Assembly (NCBI GenBank): GCA_017454745.1
Contig: JAFTCL010000036.1
Coordinates: forward strand, 1-60,267
DNA length: 60,267 nucleotides
From: Kiritimatiellia bacterium
GTDB taxonomy: Bacteria > Verrucomicrobiota > Kiritimatiellia > RFP12 > UBA1067
Direction: 5' to 3'
In this document: piece by piece, positions 8,688 to 22,400 of the stretch
Numbering within the stretch: the stretch's first letter is position 1
Layout: every line of letters begins with the position of its first letter
Notes under the pieces: generated by a model
Told to the model about the DNA's origin: nothing
Database searches by the model: none
What the model saw: only the letters and a program-made list of their open reading frames with translations
Position numbers and translations under genes: made by a program

Positions 8688-9522
8688 TCTTGAACTGCCG
8701 CTCGACGGGCGTCCGCTGGTGATGGGCATCCTGAATGTCACGCCGGACTCTTTTTCCGACGGCGGCAATTGGTCGGATCCCGAGGCCGCGATCGCCCGCG
8801 GGATGGAGTTGGTGCGCCAAGGGGCGGACATACTGGACATCGGCGGCGAATCGACCCGTCCGGGGGCGGTTCCGGTGGACGAGACCGCCGAGGCTGAGCG
8901 CATTTTGCCGGTGGTCCGCGAACTGGCCGGCCGTGCCGGGGTGCCGATCTCGGTGGACACCCGCCATGCGGCGGTGGCGCGGGCGGCGCTGGCGGCCGGC
9001 GCCGCGATAATCAATGACGTGATGCCGTTTGCCGGGGACGTGAAAATGGCGGCGGCGGCGCGGGAATTCGGCGCCGGGCTGGTATTGATGCACTCGTTCG
9101 GTTGGATGGCCACCGCCGGTAAAGCGTCGGCCGGGCGGGTGACGGTGGACGAGGTGGAGTTCGCGTTGCGCGAGGCGGTGGAGTTCGCGGTTTCGTCGGG
9201 GATCAGCCGGGATTCGCTTACGGTTGACCCCGGTTTGGGGTTCGGCAAGGATACCGCGAGCAATCTGGCGATTTTGGCGGCTTTGCCGCGGTTGGCTAAA
9301 CTGGCGCCGGTGCTGGTAGGGGCTTCCCGCAAACGGTTCGTGGGGGAAGTTTGCCGCGAGCCGGAGGCGGCGTTGCGGGACGGCGGGAGCGTGGCGGCCG
9401 CGTTGTGGGCGGCGCGGCGTGGCGCGAAGATTTTGCGGGTTCACGCGGTGCGCGAAACCCGCCAGGCTTTGGAAATGGCGGCGGCGCTGGATGCCGCCGG
9501 GGAACGGTTGACGGATGTTTGA
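8668..9522 (+). CDS. folP: Dihydropteroate synthase
   Basis: 284 residues. It condenses p-aminobenzoate with hydroxymethyldihydropterin diphosphate in folate synthesis and is the sulfonamide target. The N-terminal signature MGILNVTPDSFSDGG lies at about 19-33, followed by DIGGESTRPGA, SVDTRHA, INDV, LTVDPGLGFGK and GASRKRF, in the order expected for the TIM barrel. I chose ATG 8668 because conserved sequence starts there; the longer frame adds only Arg-rich sequence. The start lies 20 bases inside ftsH, so translation is probably coupled. The gene overlaps cdaA by 8 bases at its end. Confidence 0.96.
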   Translation: MKWKLPNLELPLDGRPLVMGILNVTPDSFSDGGNWSDPEAAIARGMELVRQGADILDIGGESTRPGAVPVDETAEAERILPVVRELAGRAGVPISVDTRHAAVARAALAAGAAIINDVMPFAGDVKMAAAAREFGAGLVLMHSFGWMATAGKASAGRVTVDEVEFALREAVEFAVSSGISRDSLTVDPGLGFGKDTASNLAILAALPRLAKLAPVLVGASRKRFVGEVCREPEAALRDGGSVAAALWAARRGAKILRVHAVRETRQALEMAAALDAAGERLTDV

Positions 9523-10390
9523 GGGATTCCAGATCGGGTTTAACGACTTGGCGCAGATCGCGATTCTCTATATCGTGATCTACGGCTTGATTCGCGTGTT
9601 CAAGGGAACCCGCAGCGCGCAAATGCTGCTCGGTTTTTTCCTGCTGGTGGTGGCGTTGATTGCCTTGGTCTCGCTGTTCCACTTCGACGTTTTGGCCCGC
9701 ATCGTCTATTTCCTGCTCATCTACCTATCCTTGAGCCTGGTGGTGGTTTTCCAGCAGGAGCTGCGCCGGTTGCTGGCTTTGGTGGGCGCCAGGGGCCTGT
9801 TCGGAGGCAGAAATTCGTTCGAGCGCGACGACGCCATGGAGGACCGCTTAATTGAGGCGATGATTTATTTGGCCAAGAAAAAGATCGGGGCCCTGATTGC
9901 CATTGAGCGCGGAATATCGCTGGCCAATTACGATGAAAGCGGCATTAAGTTGCGGGCGTTGGTAAGTACCGAATTGTTGGCGTCAATCCTTACCCCGCCG
10001 GTGCCTTTGCACGACGGTGGGATTATTATCCGCAACGGCAGAATCGCGGCGGCGCACTGCGTTTTCCCGGTTTCGCACCGGCGGGAGTTGATCGAATCGG
10101 GGATGCGGCACCGGGCGGCGGTGGGGCTTTCCGAGGAGACCGACGCGCTGGTGCTGGTGGTTTCCGAGGAGCGCGGCGACATATCCGTGGCGCATAACGG
10201 GCGGATCCGCCGTTATTCGCGGAACAAGGCGGAGCGGATTCTGCGTTTGCATTTCGAGCGGATGCGCGGTTCCAAGAATCGCGGACAGTGGTTGGTTTTT
10301 ATGCGGGTGAGCGATTTCTTTGGGCGTTTGGCCTCGCGTTTCAACCGCAATGTGCCGGCTACGGCGGAGGAGGTTGCCCATGACGTTTAA
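9515..10390 (+). CDS. cdaA: Diadenylate cyclase CdaA (c-di-AMP synthase)
   Basis: 291 residues. It makes cyclic di-AMP from two ATP at the membrane. The N-terminus has three hydrophobic segments within residues ~10-78. The DAC domain carries DGGIIIRNGRI (DGG 167-169) and RHRAAVGLSEE (RHRAA 198-202), the two nucleotide-binding signatures. It overlaps folP upstream and ybbR downstream. The cdaA-ybbR pairing is the standard cyclase/regulator module (established for Firmicutes), so this organism very likely uses c-di-AMP for osmotic or cell-wall control. The C-terminal tail after the domain (~50 residues, Arg-rich) is not conserved as far as I can tell. Confidence 0.95.
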   Translation: MFEGFQIGFNDLAQIAILYIVIYGLIRVFKGTRSAQMLLGFFLLVVALIALVSLFHFDVLARIVYFLLIYLSLSLVVVFQQELRRLLALVGARGLFGGRNSFERDDAMEDRLIEAMIYLAKKKIGALIAIERGISLANYDESGIKLRALVSTELLASILTPPVPLHDGGIIIRNGRIAAAHCVFPVSHRRELIESGMRHRAAVGLSEETDALVLVVSEERGDISVAHNGRIRRYSRNKAERILRLHFERMRGSKNRGQWLVFMRVSDFFGRLASRFNRNVPATAEEVAHDV

Positions 10391-11405
10391 GCCGGTTTTG
10401 GCAGCGCTCAAGAGCATATTCATCCGTAACGGCTGGTGGAAGCTGGTGTCGTTGCTGCTGGCGCTGATGATTTATTTTTCCATCCGGTCGGACATCAGCC
10501 ATGTCCGGGTGGTTTATTTCCCGGTGGAGCAGGATCGCGTCGATACCGGTACGGGCGACAAAGAACACGCGGTGGTGGAGTCGATCGACCCGCCGTCGGT
10601 TCGGGTGCTGCTGCGCGGCCCTTACGAAGAGGTCACCCAGCTTTCGGAGAGCGATTTGCTGTGCCAGATCCGCCCCCGCCAGAAGAAGGCCAACGAGGAC
10701 ACCGTGGCGGTGAAAGTCCGGACCTCGAACCTGAAGGGGTTCAATCGGCGGTTGCGGGTGGTGGCGATCGAGCCGTCGCAGGTTCAGGTGCGTTTTGACG
10801 TGCCGATGCGGCTGGAGGTGCCGGTGGCGACGCCGGTAACCGCAGGGCGGGCCCGCGGCCGGGTGCAGTTGGTGTACGACCAGACCAATGTGGTGGTGAT
10901 GGGGTCTAGGCGGTTGCTCAGCCCGCTGGAGAATGCCAAATTCCAGCTTCAGATGGAGCCGATCAACGTCGAGGGCCGCGCCCAGACCTTTTCCGTCCGG
11001 GCCAAGCTGCTTCCCCCGAGCGAGGTTCCAAACGCCAAGCTTGATCCGCCGGACATCATGGTCACCGCCAAGATCATTAACGAGAACACCACCGCCACGG
11101 TCAACCAGGTCCCGGTGATTGTGATGGGCAAGTCCGGCAGCGCGGCGTCGGTGTGGCGGGTCGAGCCCCCGGCGGTGGACATTGAGGTGTCCGGGCGGTC
11201 GGAGACGATTGCCGAAATAAAACCCGGAGATTTGGTGGTTACGGTTAACGGCGACATACCCGTGGTTGCCGGGAATTTAACCAATGACGTGCCGGTGACG
11301 GTGCACGTCCGCCGTGATTTGGCCATAGACGACGCCAAACCGCTTATCCCCACCGTGAAATTGATTGCCGTTGAGCAGGCGGAACCGTCCCCCGCCGCGA
11401 AGTGA
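10380..11405 (+). CDS. ybbR: YbbR-domain protein, probable CdaA regulator
   Basis: 341 residues, one N-terminal membrane anchor (WWKLVSLLLALMIYFSIRSD, ~19-38), then an extracytoplasmic region with repeated YbbR-like beta modules (PPSVRVLLRGPYE, PPDIMVTAKIIN, PPAVDIEVSGRSETI), each starting with a PP-x-x pattern. YbbR/CdaR proteins bind and tune CdaA. I chose ATG 10380, which overlaps the cdaA stop by 11 bases. The longer frame (from 10320) starts inside cdaA and adds Arg-rich sequence. Position directly behind cdaA supports the regulatory role; the direction of regulation cannot be read from sequence. Confidence 0.88.
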   Translation: MTFKPVLAALKSIFIRNGWWKLVSLLLALMIYFSIRSDISHVRVVYFPVEQDRVDTGTGDKEHAVVESIDPPSVRVLLRGPYEEVTQLSESDLLCQIRPRQKKANEDTVAVKVRTSNLKGFNRRLRVVAIEPSQVQVRFDVPMRLEVPVATPVTAGRARGRVQLVYDQTNVVVMGSRRLLSPLENAKFQLQMEPINVEGRAQTFSVRAKLLPPSEVPNAKLDPPDIMVTAKIINENTTATVNQVPVIVMGKSGSAASVWRVEPPAVDIEVSGRSETIAEIKPGDLVVTVNGDIPVVAGNLTNDVPVTVHVRRDLAIDDAKPLIPTVKLIAVEQAEPSPAAK

Positions 11406-11417
11406 GTGTGCCGTATT

Positions 11418-14150
11418 ATGGAATTGGTAAACCAGAGAACCGAAGACCGAGAGCTTCATGACCGGGTGATTCAGCACCGGATTGCGGCGGTGCCGCTGCT
11501 GGTGTTTTCGCTGTTGATTTTTTGTGTGCTGCTGACTTACGATTGGCGGGACATCGAGTGGCTGAGCACTCCCTGCCAGAAACCGCCCGCCAATCTGTTC
11601 GGACTGGTCGGCGCGTGGTCGGCTTTCGTCGGTTACACGCTGATTGGCCTCGCGGTGTGGATGGTTCCGGCGCTGATGTTCGTGTTCAGTCTGCTGATGC
11701 TGTTTACCCGCACCATGAACATTTGCCGGCGGGCTTTGTGGGCTTTGCTGTTGCTGACCGCGACGTGCTGCATGTTCCAGCTGGGCAGCGATTCTGCGTT
11801 TCGCAACGCGTTATCCGAACTTAATTCGCAGCCAAACGCCGGCGGCGCGGTGGGGTATTGGCTGATGACCTGTTTCCTCGCCCGCTGGATAAACCCGTTC
11901 GGCGGCGGGATGCTCATGTCGGGCTTAATGATTTTTGCCGTGGTGATGATTATCGGCCCGGCGGTGTTGTGGGCGGGGATTTGCCGTTTAGCCGGAATGT
12001 TGTCGTTCCGGTACAGTGACGACAACATTCCGGGCGATGAGCCGGGATTCGGCGAGGACGGCGTGCGTGAAATGTCCGCGTCCGAGCGTCGCCGCCGGGA
12101 GAAAGAGGCGGAAAAAGAGCGCCGCCGCCAGGAAAAAGAGGCTGCCCGGCAGGCTCGCGAAGCGGCCCTCGCGGCGGAAGCGGAAGAGAAAGCGCGGATC
12201 AGGGAGCAGCAGAAAAAGAGTGCCGAGCAGAAACGCGAGGAGCGGGAACAGCGGTTGCGGGAGCGCCAGGAGGCGAAGGCCGCCGAAATGCGGCAGACGC
12301 AGACGGGTAAGGTCGGCGCCGCCACGCTGATCCACGTCAATGACGGCAGCGACAATCTGCGTGAACTGGCCAGAGCCGCGCGGGCGGCGGTGGATGCCTC
12401 AAACCCGCGCCGGGCCGAGCAGCAGCCCGCCAATGTTAAGGCCGCGCCCGTGGCGGTTGCGGATAAAGCCCAGGCTTCCGATGCCGCCCGGCAGCAGCCG
12501 GAGGATGAGCCGCAGCATTACGAGCTGCCGCCGGTGGATCTGCTCGACCCGTTGCCGGAAAAGCAGCAGACGGTGGAGGAGGGCGACATCCAGCTCACTT
12601 CGGAAATCCTGACCGACACGCTGGCGCAGTTTAACATTCCGGTCGAGGTGGTTAACGCCACCGCCGGCCCGGTGTTGACCCAGTATGAGCTGCGCACCGC
12701 AAAAGGGGTGCGGGTGGAACGCATCGCGGCGCTTTCCGGCAATTTGCAGAAGGACTTAAAAGCGATCAGCCTGCGGGTGGAGGCACCGATTCCCGGCAAG
12801 GACGTGGTGGGAATCGAAATTCCGAACCGCCATTCTCAGAAGGTGACGTTCCGCGAAATTCTGGAGAGCGACACATTCCTCAACAGCCACCTTTCGGTGC
12901 CGCTGCTGCTGGGTAAGGATGTTGGCGGCGACGATCTGATTTCGGACCTCACCAAAGCCCCGCATTTGCTGGTCGCGGGCGCCACCAATTCCGGTAAGAG
13001 CGTTTGTCTTAATGCCATAATCGTCGGGATGCTAATGACTCGGACGCCGGAACAGCTCCGGCTGATTCTGGTCGACCCCAAGAGCGTCGAATTCGCGATG
13101 TACAACAACCTGCCGCATCTGCTGGTTCCGGTGATTACCGATGCCAACAAGGTGGTGTTCGGGTTGCGTTGGGCGGTGGTGGAGATGGAGAAGCGTTATA
13201 AGCTGCTCAACAAATACGCCTGCCGCAACATTGCCGCTTACAACAACCGCCAGAATGCGGGCGGCGCGGACGATCTGTTCAGTTCCGAGGATCCGGATAA
13301 GCTCCCATACATCGTGATTATTATGGACGAGGTGGCGGACATTATGGCCACGGTCGGCAAAGACGTGGACAAGCTAATCGCCCGACTGGCGCAGAAATCG
13401 CGCGCGGTGGGCATCCATCTGATTCTGGCCACCCAGCGTCCGGATGTAAAGGTTATCACCGGCACCATTAAGGCCAACGTTCCGGGGCGGATCGCCTTCA
13501 AGGTCGCCCAAGGGACCGACAGCCGGACCATTTTGGACACCACCGGCGCCGAGACCTTGATCGGCAATGGCGACATGCTGTTCCTGCGGCCGGGCGGAAG
13601 ACTGATTCGCGCTCAGGGCGCATGGTTGAGCGACCAGGAGATTGAGCGGGTAACGAATTACATCCGTGAACGCTACCGGGCCAGTTACGACTCCGATTTC
13701 ACCCAGCGCATGGATCGCGTCAAGGTTGAGGATGCCTCCGATTTGCTGGGCGATGACGAAGACGACAGCGGATCCGCGTCGGGTGGCGGCGGTGCGCCGG
13801 GCAGCTTTGAGTCGGACGCCGATGCCGGTGACGAAGAGACGTACCGTCAGGCTCTGGAGGTGCTCCGGATCACTAAAAGGGCCTCCACCACCATGATTCA
13901 GCGCAAACTCAGAATTGGGTATTCCAAAGCGTCGCGGATCATGGATATGATGGAGGAGCGCGGGATTGTCGGTCCGGTCAACGGTGCCAACGCGCGCGAC
14001 ATTTTGGTCGATTTGGATAAGATTGTTCCCGAGAACATCGATTTGGACGGCGGGGCGGCCGATTCCGGCGCGGCGGGGGCTGCGGATCTGGCGGGGGCAT
14101 CCGGTGACGACGGATTCGCTGAGCCGGTTGAACCGGATGGTGAAGAGTAA
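11418..14150 (+). CDS. ftsK: DNA translocase FtsK/SpoIIIE
   Basis: 910 residues. It pumps chromosomal DNA at the division septum. The N-terminus has four or five membrane segments (residues ~25-190). A charged linker follows, extremely rich in Lys/Glu/Arg (RRREKEAEKERRRQEKEA) and probably a coiled coil. The RecA-like motor has Walker A GATNSGKS at 521-528 and Walker B IIIMDEVADIM. The C-terminal gamma winged helix (ALEVLRITKRAS ... IMDMMEERGIVGP) reads KOPS-like sites. GTG 11406 in the same frame would add four residues; ATG 11418 is preferred. A Gly/Ala/Asp-rich tail follows the gamma domain. The rodZ-like gene starts 12 bases after the stop. Confidence 0.95.
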   Translation: MELVNQRTEDRELHDRVIQHRIAAVPLLVFSLLIFCVLLTYDWRDIEWLSTPCQKPPANLFGLVGAWSAFVGYTLIGLAVWMVPALMFVFSLLMLFTRTMNICRRALWALLLLTATCCMFQLGSDSAFRNALSELNSQPNAGGAVGYWLMTCFLARWINPFGGGMLMSGLMIFAVVMIIGPAVLWAGICRLAGMLSFRYSDDNIPGDEPGFGEDGVREMSASERRRREKEAEKERRRQEKEAARQAREAALAAEAEEKARIREQQKKSAEQKREEREQRLRERQEAKAAEMRQTQTGKVGAATLIHVNDGSDNLRELARAARAAVDASNPRRAEQQPANVKAAPVAVADKAQASDAARQQPEDEPQHYELPPVDLLDPLPEKQQTVEEGDIQLTSEILTDTLAQFNIPVEVVNATAGPVLTQYELRTAKGVRVERIAALSGNLQKDLKAISLRVEAPIPGKDVVGIEIPNRHSQKVTFREILESDTFLNSHLSVPLLLGKDVGGDDLISDLTKAPHLLVAGATNSGKSVCLNAIIVGMLMTRTPEQLRLILVDPKSVEFAMYNNLPHLLVPVITDANKVVFGLRWAVVEMEKRYKLLNKYACRNIAAYNNRQNAGGADDLFSSEDPDKLPYIVIIMDEVADIMATVGKDVDKLIARLAQKSRAVGIHLILATQRPDVKVITGTIKANVPGRIAFKVAQGTDSRTILDTTGAETLIGNGDMLFLRPGGRLIRAQGAWLSDQEIERVTNYIRERYRASYDSDFTQRMDRVKVEDASDLLGDDEDDSGSASGGGGAPGSFESDADAGDEETYRQALEVLRITKRASTTMIQRKLRIGYSKASRIMDMMEERGIVGPVNGANARDILVDLDKIVPENIDLDGGAADSGAAGAADLAGASGDDGFAEPVEPDGEE

Positions 14151-14162
14151 AGGAGCGGTAAC

Positions 14163-15302
14163 ATGGCATTAGGTGAGATTCTGCGCAAGGCTCGCATAGA
14201 GAAGGGGCTTACCATCTCGGAGGTGGCAGAAAGCACCCATCTGCTTTCACAGGTGGTGGAAGGGCTGGAAAATGAAAATTTCCGGCGGATCGCCGCCCCG
14301 ATTTACGGCCGCGGTTTTGTGAAGCTGTACGCCCAGCTGCTTGAACTGGACCCGGCTCCGCTGGTGGAGGATTTTAACCGGTTGTACCGTTCCGAAAGCG
14401 AAGAGCCTTCCCGCCATCGTCCGATACTGGCGGAGAATATGCCGGAGGCGAAGCCGGAGCGGATTACGCCGCACAAACCGGCGCCAGCCCCGGATCAGAA
14501 GCCGGTCGAGTCCGTGATGCCGCCCCCGCGCATCACAATTCCCGGAGTCACCCCCGTACAAGAACCTGTCGCGCCTCCGGCCCCGGCCGTTACACTGGAC
14601 GAAACGGAAAAACCGAAAGTACCGGAAGTTGCGGAAATGCCGGAAATTACGGAACCTACGGGGATTCTGGAAACTCCGGCCATTCAGGAGAGCCCGGAAA
14701 CCGTGGCCATTCCTGAAACTCCGAAACCTGAAACTCCGGAACCTGCGGCAATCCCGGCGGCTCTGAAGAACCCGGAAACTTTGGAAACTCCGGTCGCTCC
14801 GGTAATCCCAGAAACCCCGGAAACTTCCGAACCGCTTGAAGCGGCTGAAATTCAGGAAACGCTGCCGCCGGTCGAAGCCGCCGAGCCGAAAGCGGAATCC
14901 GTTGAGCCGAAAACGGAAACCGCCGAACCGAAAGCGGATGAAGAAGATTTCGGGCCGATTGTTCCCGGCGAACCGGATTTGTTCCATCCTTATGTGCCGC
15001 CGAAAGTGGATGAACTGCCGCAGATTTCGGACGAGGAGACGGAGGAACGTCCCAAGCGTTCGGTCTTTGGCCCGTTGGCGGATTGTACCAAAGGTCTTGG
15101 CCGGGGTTTTGGCGAACTGTGGCAAGATTTTGTTCTTCCGCATTCGCGGGAATTGCTGTTGGGGTGCGGGGTGGCGTTGGTTGCCGTGATGCTCGGCATC
15201 GGTATTAAGACGCTGTTTTCCATGGCCGAAAAAATGTCGCGCGAAAGCGCCGTCAGGATGATTGAAAAATGCGACCCGCCGCCGGCCATGTACGCCGATT
15301 AG
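14163..15302 (+). CDS. RodZ-like membrane protein with N-terminal helix-turn-helix
   Basis: 379 residues. The N-terminal ~75 residues are an XRE-type fold like that of RodZ, which binds MreB (LGEILRKARIEKGLTISEVA ... GLENENF ... IYGRGFVKLYAQLLELDP). The middle ~200 residues are low complexity, rich in Pro and Glu with ETP/PET and EPKAE units. A single membrane segment near 330-351 is followed by only ~28 residues. Classic RodZ has a C-terminal beta domain after the membrane helix; here that is missing, so the protein is cytoplasmic and tail-anchored. AAGGAG lies upstream of ATG 14163. Role in cell shape is inferred from the RodZ-type domain. Confidence 0.75.
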   Translation: MALGEILRKARIEKGLTISEVAESTHLLSQVVEGLENENFRRIAAPIYGRGFVKLYAQLLELDPAPLVEDFNRLYRSESEEPSRHRPILAENMPEAKPERITPHKPAPAPDQKPVESVMPPPRITIPGVTPVQEPVAPPAPAVTLDETEKPKVPEVAEMPEITEPTGILETPAIQESPETVAIPETPKPETPEPAAIPAALKNPETLETPVAPVIPETPETSEPLEAAEIQETLPPVEAAEPKAESVEPKTETAEPKADEEDFGPIVPGEPDLFHPYVPPKVDELPQISDEETEERPKRSVFGPLADCTKGLGRGFGELWQDFVLPHSRELLLGCGVALVAVMLGIGIKTLFSMAEKMSRESAVRMIEKCDPPPAMYAD

Positions 15303-15332
15303 CCCCTGCGGCGGCAAAAAACGGAGTCAGAC

Positions 15333-15365
15333 CGCAGAAATTAGTTGCCATTCTGCGCGTTTTTT
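15333..15365 (+). terminator. Rho-independent terminator of the ftsH-rodZ operon
   Basis: Stem CGCAGAA (15333-15339) pairs with TTCTGCG (15351-15357) across an 11-base loop. It is followed by CG and six T. It sits 30 bases after the RodZ-like stop and before the tRNA. Confidence 0.7.
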
Positions 15366-15388
15366 GATAACGTCAAACCAATTTTTTC

Positions 15389-15473
15389 GGGCGCGTGGTG
15401 AAACTGGCATACACGCAAGACTTAGGATCTTGTACCGAAAGGTTTGCGGGTTCGATTCCCGCCGCGCCCACCA
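15389..15473 (+). tRNA. tRNA-Leu (anticodon UAG)
   Basis: Acceptor GGGCGCG (15389-15395) pairs with CGCGCCC (15463-15469). The discriminator A and an encoded CCA end at 15473. The anticodon stem CAAGA/TCTTG encloses loop CTTAGGA with anticodon TAG, reading CUA. The T arm is GCGGGTTCGATTCCCGC. A class II variable arm (about ACCGAAAGGT) is present, as expected for tRNA-Leu. Confidence 0.95.
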
Positions 15474-15571
15474 TCTGTTTTTTTTTTCGTCACTCTAGCG
15501 CAAATTGTATTGGAGTATTTTATTTGTTAAATTCAGAGACCGGATTTCTTTGATTTTAAGACACTTCTGGA

Positions 15572-15600
15572 TTGAATTGCACCGCTCATTTTGGGATAAT
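15572..15600 (+). promoter_or_regulatory. Promoter of the beta-galactosidase gene
   Basis: TTGAAT (15572-15577), a 17-base spacer and GATAAT (15595-15600) form a good sigma-70-type promoter. AGGAG (15619-15623) lies nine bases before the ATG at 15633. No clear operator was seen. Confidence 0.6.
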
Positions 15601-15620
15601 ATCATATTCTTTGTTTTTAG

Positions 15621-19472
<3,852 letters not shown>

Positions 19473-19482
19473 GAGAAAGATC

Positions 19483-22400
19483 ATGTTTTTGCCGGTGTCA
19501 AACAAAACCGACTTCCCGAAAATGGAGCAGGGGGTGCTCGCTTTCTGGGAGCAGGACGGAACGTTCAAGAAGAGTTTGGACAAAAACCGCGACAAGCGCA
19601 GTTTCGTGTTTTATGACGGGCCGCCTTTTGCCACGGGTTTGCCGCATTACGGCCATTTGCTGGCCGGTACGATTAAGGACATCGTGCCGCGTTACCAGAC
19701 TATGCGCGGCCGCTATGTTGAACGGCGTTTCGGTTGGGACACCCACGGTTTGCCGATTGAGGCGCTGGCGCAGGAGGCGCTGGGGGTTAGCGGAGCCCAT
19801 GAAATCAAGGCGCTGGGCGTGGACAAGTTCAACGAGCAGTGCCGTTCGATGGTTTTGAAATACGTTAACGAATGGCGGCATACCGTTACCCGCATGGGGC
19901 GGTGGGTCGATTTCGACAACGACTACAAAACCATGAACCCCGAATTCATGGAGACCATCTGGTGGGTGTTCAAGCAGCTTTGGGACCAGGGGCGGGTTTA
20001 CAAATCCCACCGCATTATGCCCTACAGCTGGAAATTGAGCACCCCGCTATCCAACTTTGAGGCGGGCAGCAATTACAAGGACGTGCAGGATCCCACCGTT
20101 ACCGTGCGCGCGAAGGTGCTTTCCGGCGCGAATCCGGAGTGGGGCGACACTTACCTGTTGATCTGGACCACTACGCCGTGGACGTTGCCGGAGAACCTGA
20201 TGATTTGCGCCGGCGCGGAGATTGACTATTGCGTCATACGCGATAACGCCGACAACGTCAATTACGTGTTGGCGAAAGAGCGCTTGTCCGCCTATTACAA
20301 GAAGCCCGACCAGTACACGGTGTTGGCGGAACTCGCGGGGGCTGATCTGCTGGGTTGGACTTACGAGCCGATTTTTCCCTATTTCGCCGGCTATGCGAAG
20401 GACGGCGCGTTTCGCGTGCTGAACGACAATTACGTGACCACGGCGGACGGTACCGGATTGGTGCACATTGCGCCGGCTTACGGCGAGGACGACTTCCGGG
20501 TCTGCAAGGCGGCCGGAATGAACGCCATCGCCGATCCGCTCGACGCATCCTGCCAGTTTACCGAGGCGGTGCCAGAATACGCCGGCCGCTTCTGCAAGGA
20601 CTGCGACCGCGACATTATCCGTCGGCTCAAACAAGAGGGGAAACTGGTTCATCAGTCCACCATCGTCCACTCTTACCCGTTCTGCGACCGCACCGACACC
20701 CCGTTGATTTACCGGGCCATCGACGCTTGGTACGTCCGGGTCGAGGATTTGCACGAACGGTTGACCAAAAACAACGAAACCGTGCATTGGATGCCGGATT
20801 ATGTCGGCGACAAGCGTTTCGGGAACTGGCTTAAAGAGGCGCGGGACTGGAACATCAGCCGTAACCGTTTCTGGGGCAGCTGCATCCCGGTGTGGATCAA
20901 CGAGCAGGATCCTGAAGACATGATTTGCGTAGGCTCGGTGGCGGAGCTGGAAGCGCTCTCCGGGGTTAAGGTGACCGATCTCCACAAGCATTTTGTGGAC
21001 AAGATCGTAATAAAACGCGACGGCAAGACCTACCGCCGCACGCCCGAAGTGCTGGACTGTTGGTTCGAGTCCGGTTCCATGCCTTACGCGCAAAACCATT
21101 ATCTCGGCGGAGACGGGAAAATCTCCGATTTCTTCCCGGCGGACTTTATCGCCGAAGGTCTGGACCAGACCCGCGGCTGGTTCTACACCCTGATGATTCT
21201 CGGAACCTGCCTGTTTGACCGGTCGCCTTACAAAAACGTGGTGGTCAACGGGTTGGTGCTCGCCGAGGACGGCAAGAAGATGTCGAAACGGCTGAAGAAT
21301 TATCCCGACCCGAACCTGATGCTCGACACCTACGGAGCGGACGCAATCCGCTTGTACATGATCTACTCTCCGGTGGTGCGCGCTGAAAACCTTAAGTTCT
21401 CCGAAAACGGCGTCAAGCAATTGCTGCGCGATCTGCTCATTCCATGGTGGAATGCCTACTCGTTCTTTGTGACCTACGCCAATGTGGACAATTTCCATGA
21501 CGATGAGGTGGTCGCCCCGAACAGCGACAGTGTGCTGGACAAGTGGATTATCTCTTCCATGGAAACGCTGATCGCCGATGTCACCGAGGCGATGGACGCC
21601 TACGACCTTCAGCGCGCGGTCCGTCCGTTCGTGAAGTTCATCGAGGATCTCACCAACTGGTACATCCGCCGCAGCCGGCGCCGCTTCTGGAAGTCGTCCA
21701 ACGACAATGACAAAGTGTGCGCCTACCGGACTTTGCGCTATGTGTTGGTGCAGCTCTCAAAAGTCGCGGCGCCGTTCACCCCGTTTATTGCGGAGGAGAT
21801 CTACCGCAACCTGAAGGGCAAGAGCGATCCGGAGTCGGTCCATCTGTGCGACTTCCCGGCCGCCAACGCCGCCGCCCGCGACATCGCGCTGGAGAAGCGG
21901 ATGGCGGACGTCCAGCAGGTGGTGGAGCTGGGCCGCCGTTTGCGGGCCGACCACGATCTCAAGGTGCGCCAGCCGCTAAAGGCGCTCAAGCTTGCCGGCG
22001 GCGATGTGCAGGGGCTGGAGGATTTGATTATGGATGAGCTTAACGTCAAGAACGTGGAGTTTATCCGTGATGAAACTGAGCTTTGCGACATCACCTACAA
22101 GGCGAACTTCAAGACTTTGGGCAAAAAGTGCGGCCCGAAGATGAAGGCGGTGGCAGCAGCCATCGCCGCGACGGACCGGGTCCCGTTTGAAGCGGAGGGC
22201 TTCACCATTACCGAAGACGACGTGATGGTTACCCGCAAACCGAAAGACGGGTTGGTGGTAGCCAGCGAGGGCGCGGTGGTGGTCGGTCTGGAAACCACGC
22301 TTAATCCCGAGCTGGTCCGCGAAGGCTTGGCCCGCGAGTTGGTCAGCCGCATTCAGGCGATGCGAAAGGATGCGGATTTCGAAGTCACCCAGCGGATTAA

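Noticed and set aside
6648..9332. An 894-residue open frame on the minus strand opposite ftsH-folP
   Set aside because: It is the shadow of two certain genes in GC-rich DNA, Arg/Leu/His-rich with no domain. The same applies to long minus-strand frames opposite the beta-galactosidase, ileS and the glutaminase-like gene.
15262..15498. Plus-strand frame running through the tRNA
   Set aside because: It is read through the terminator and tRNA-Leu; no protein features.
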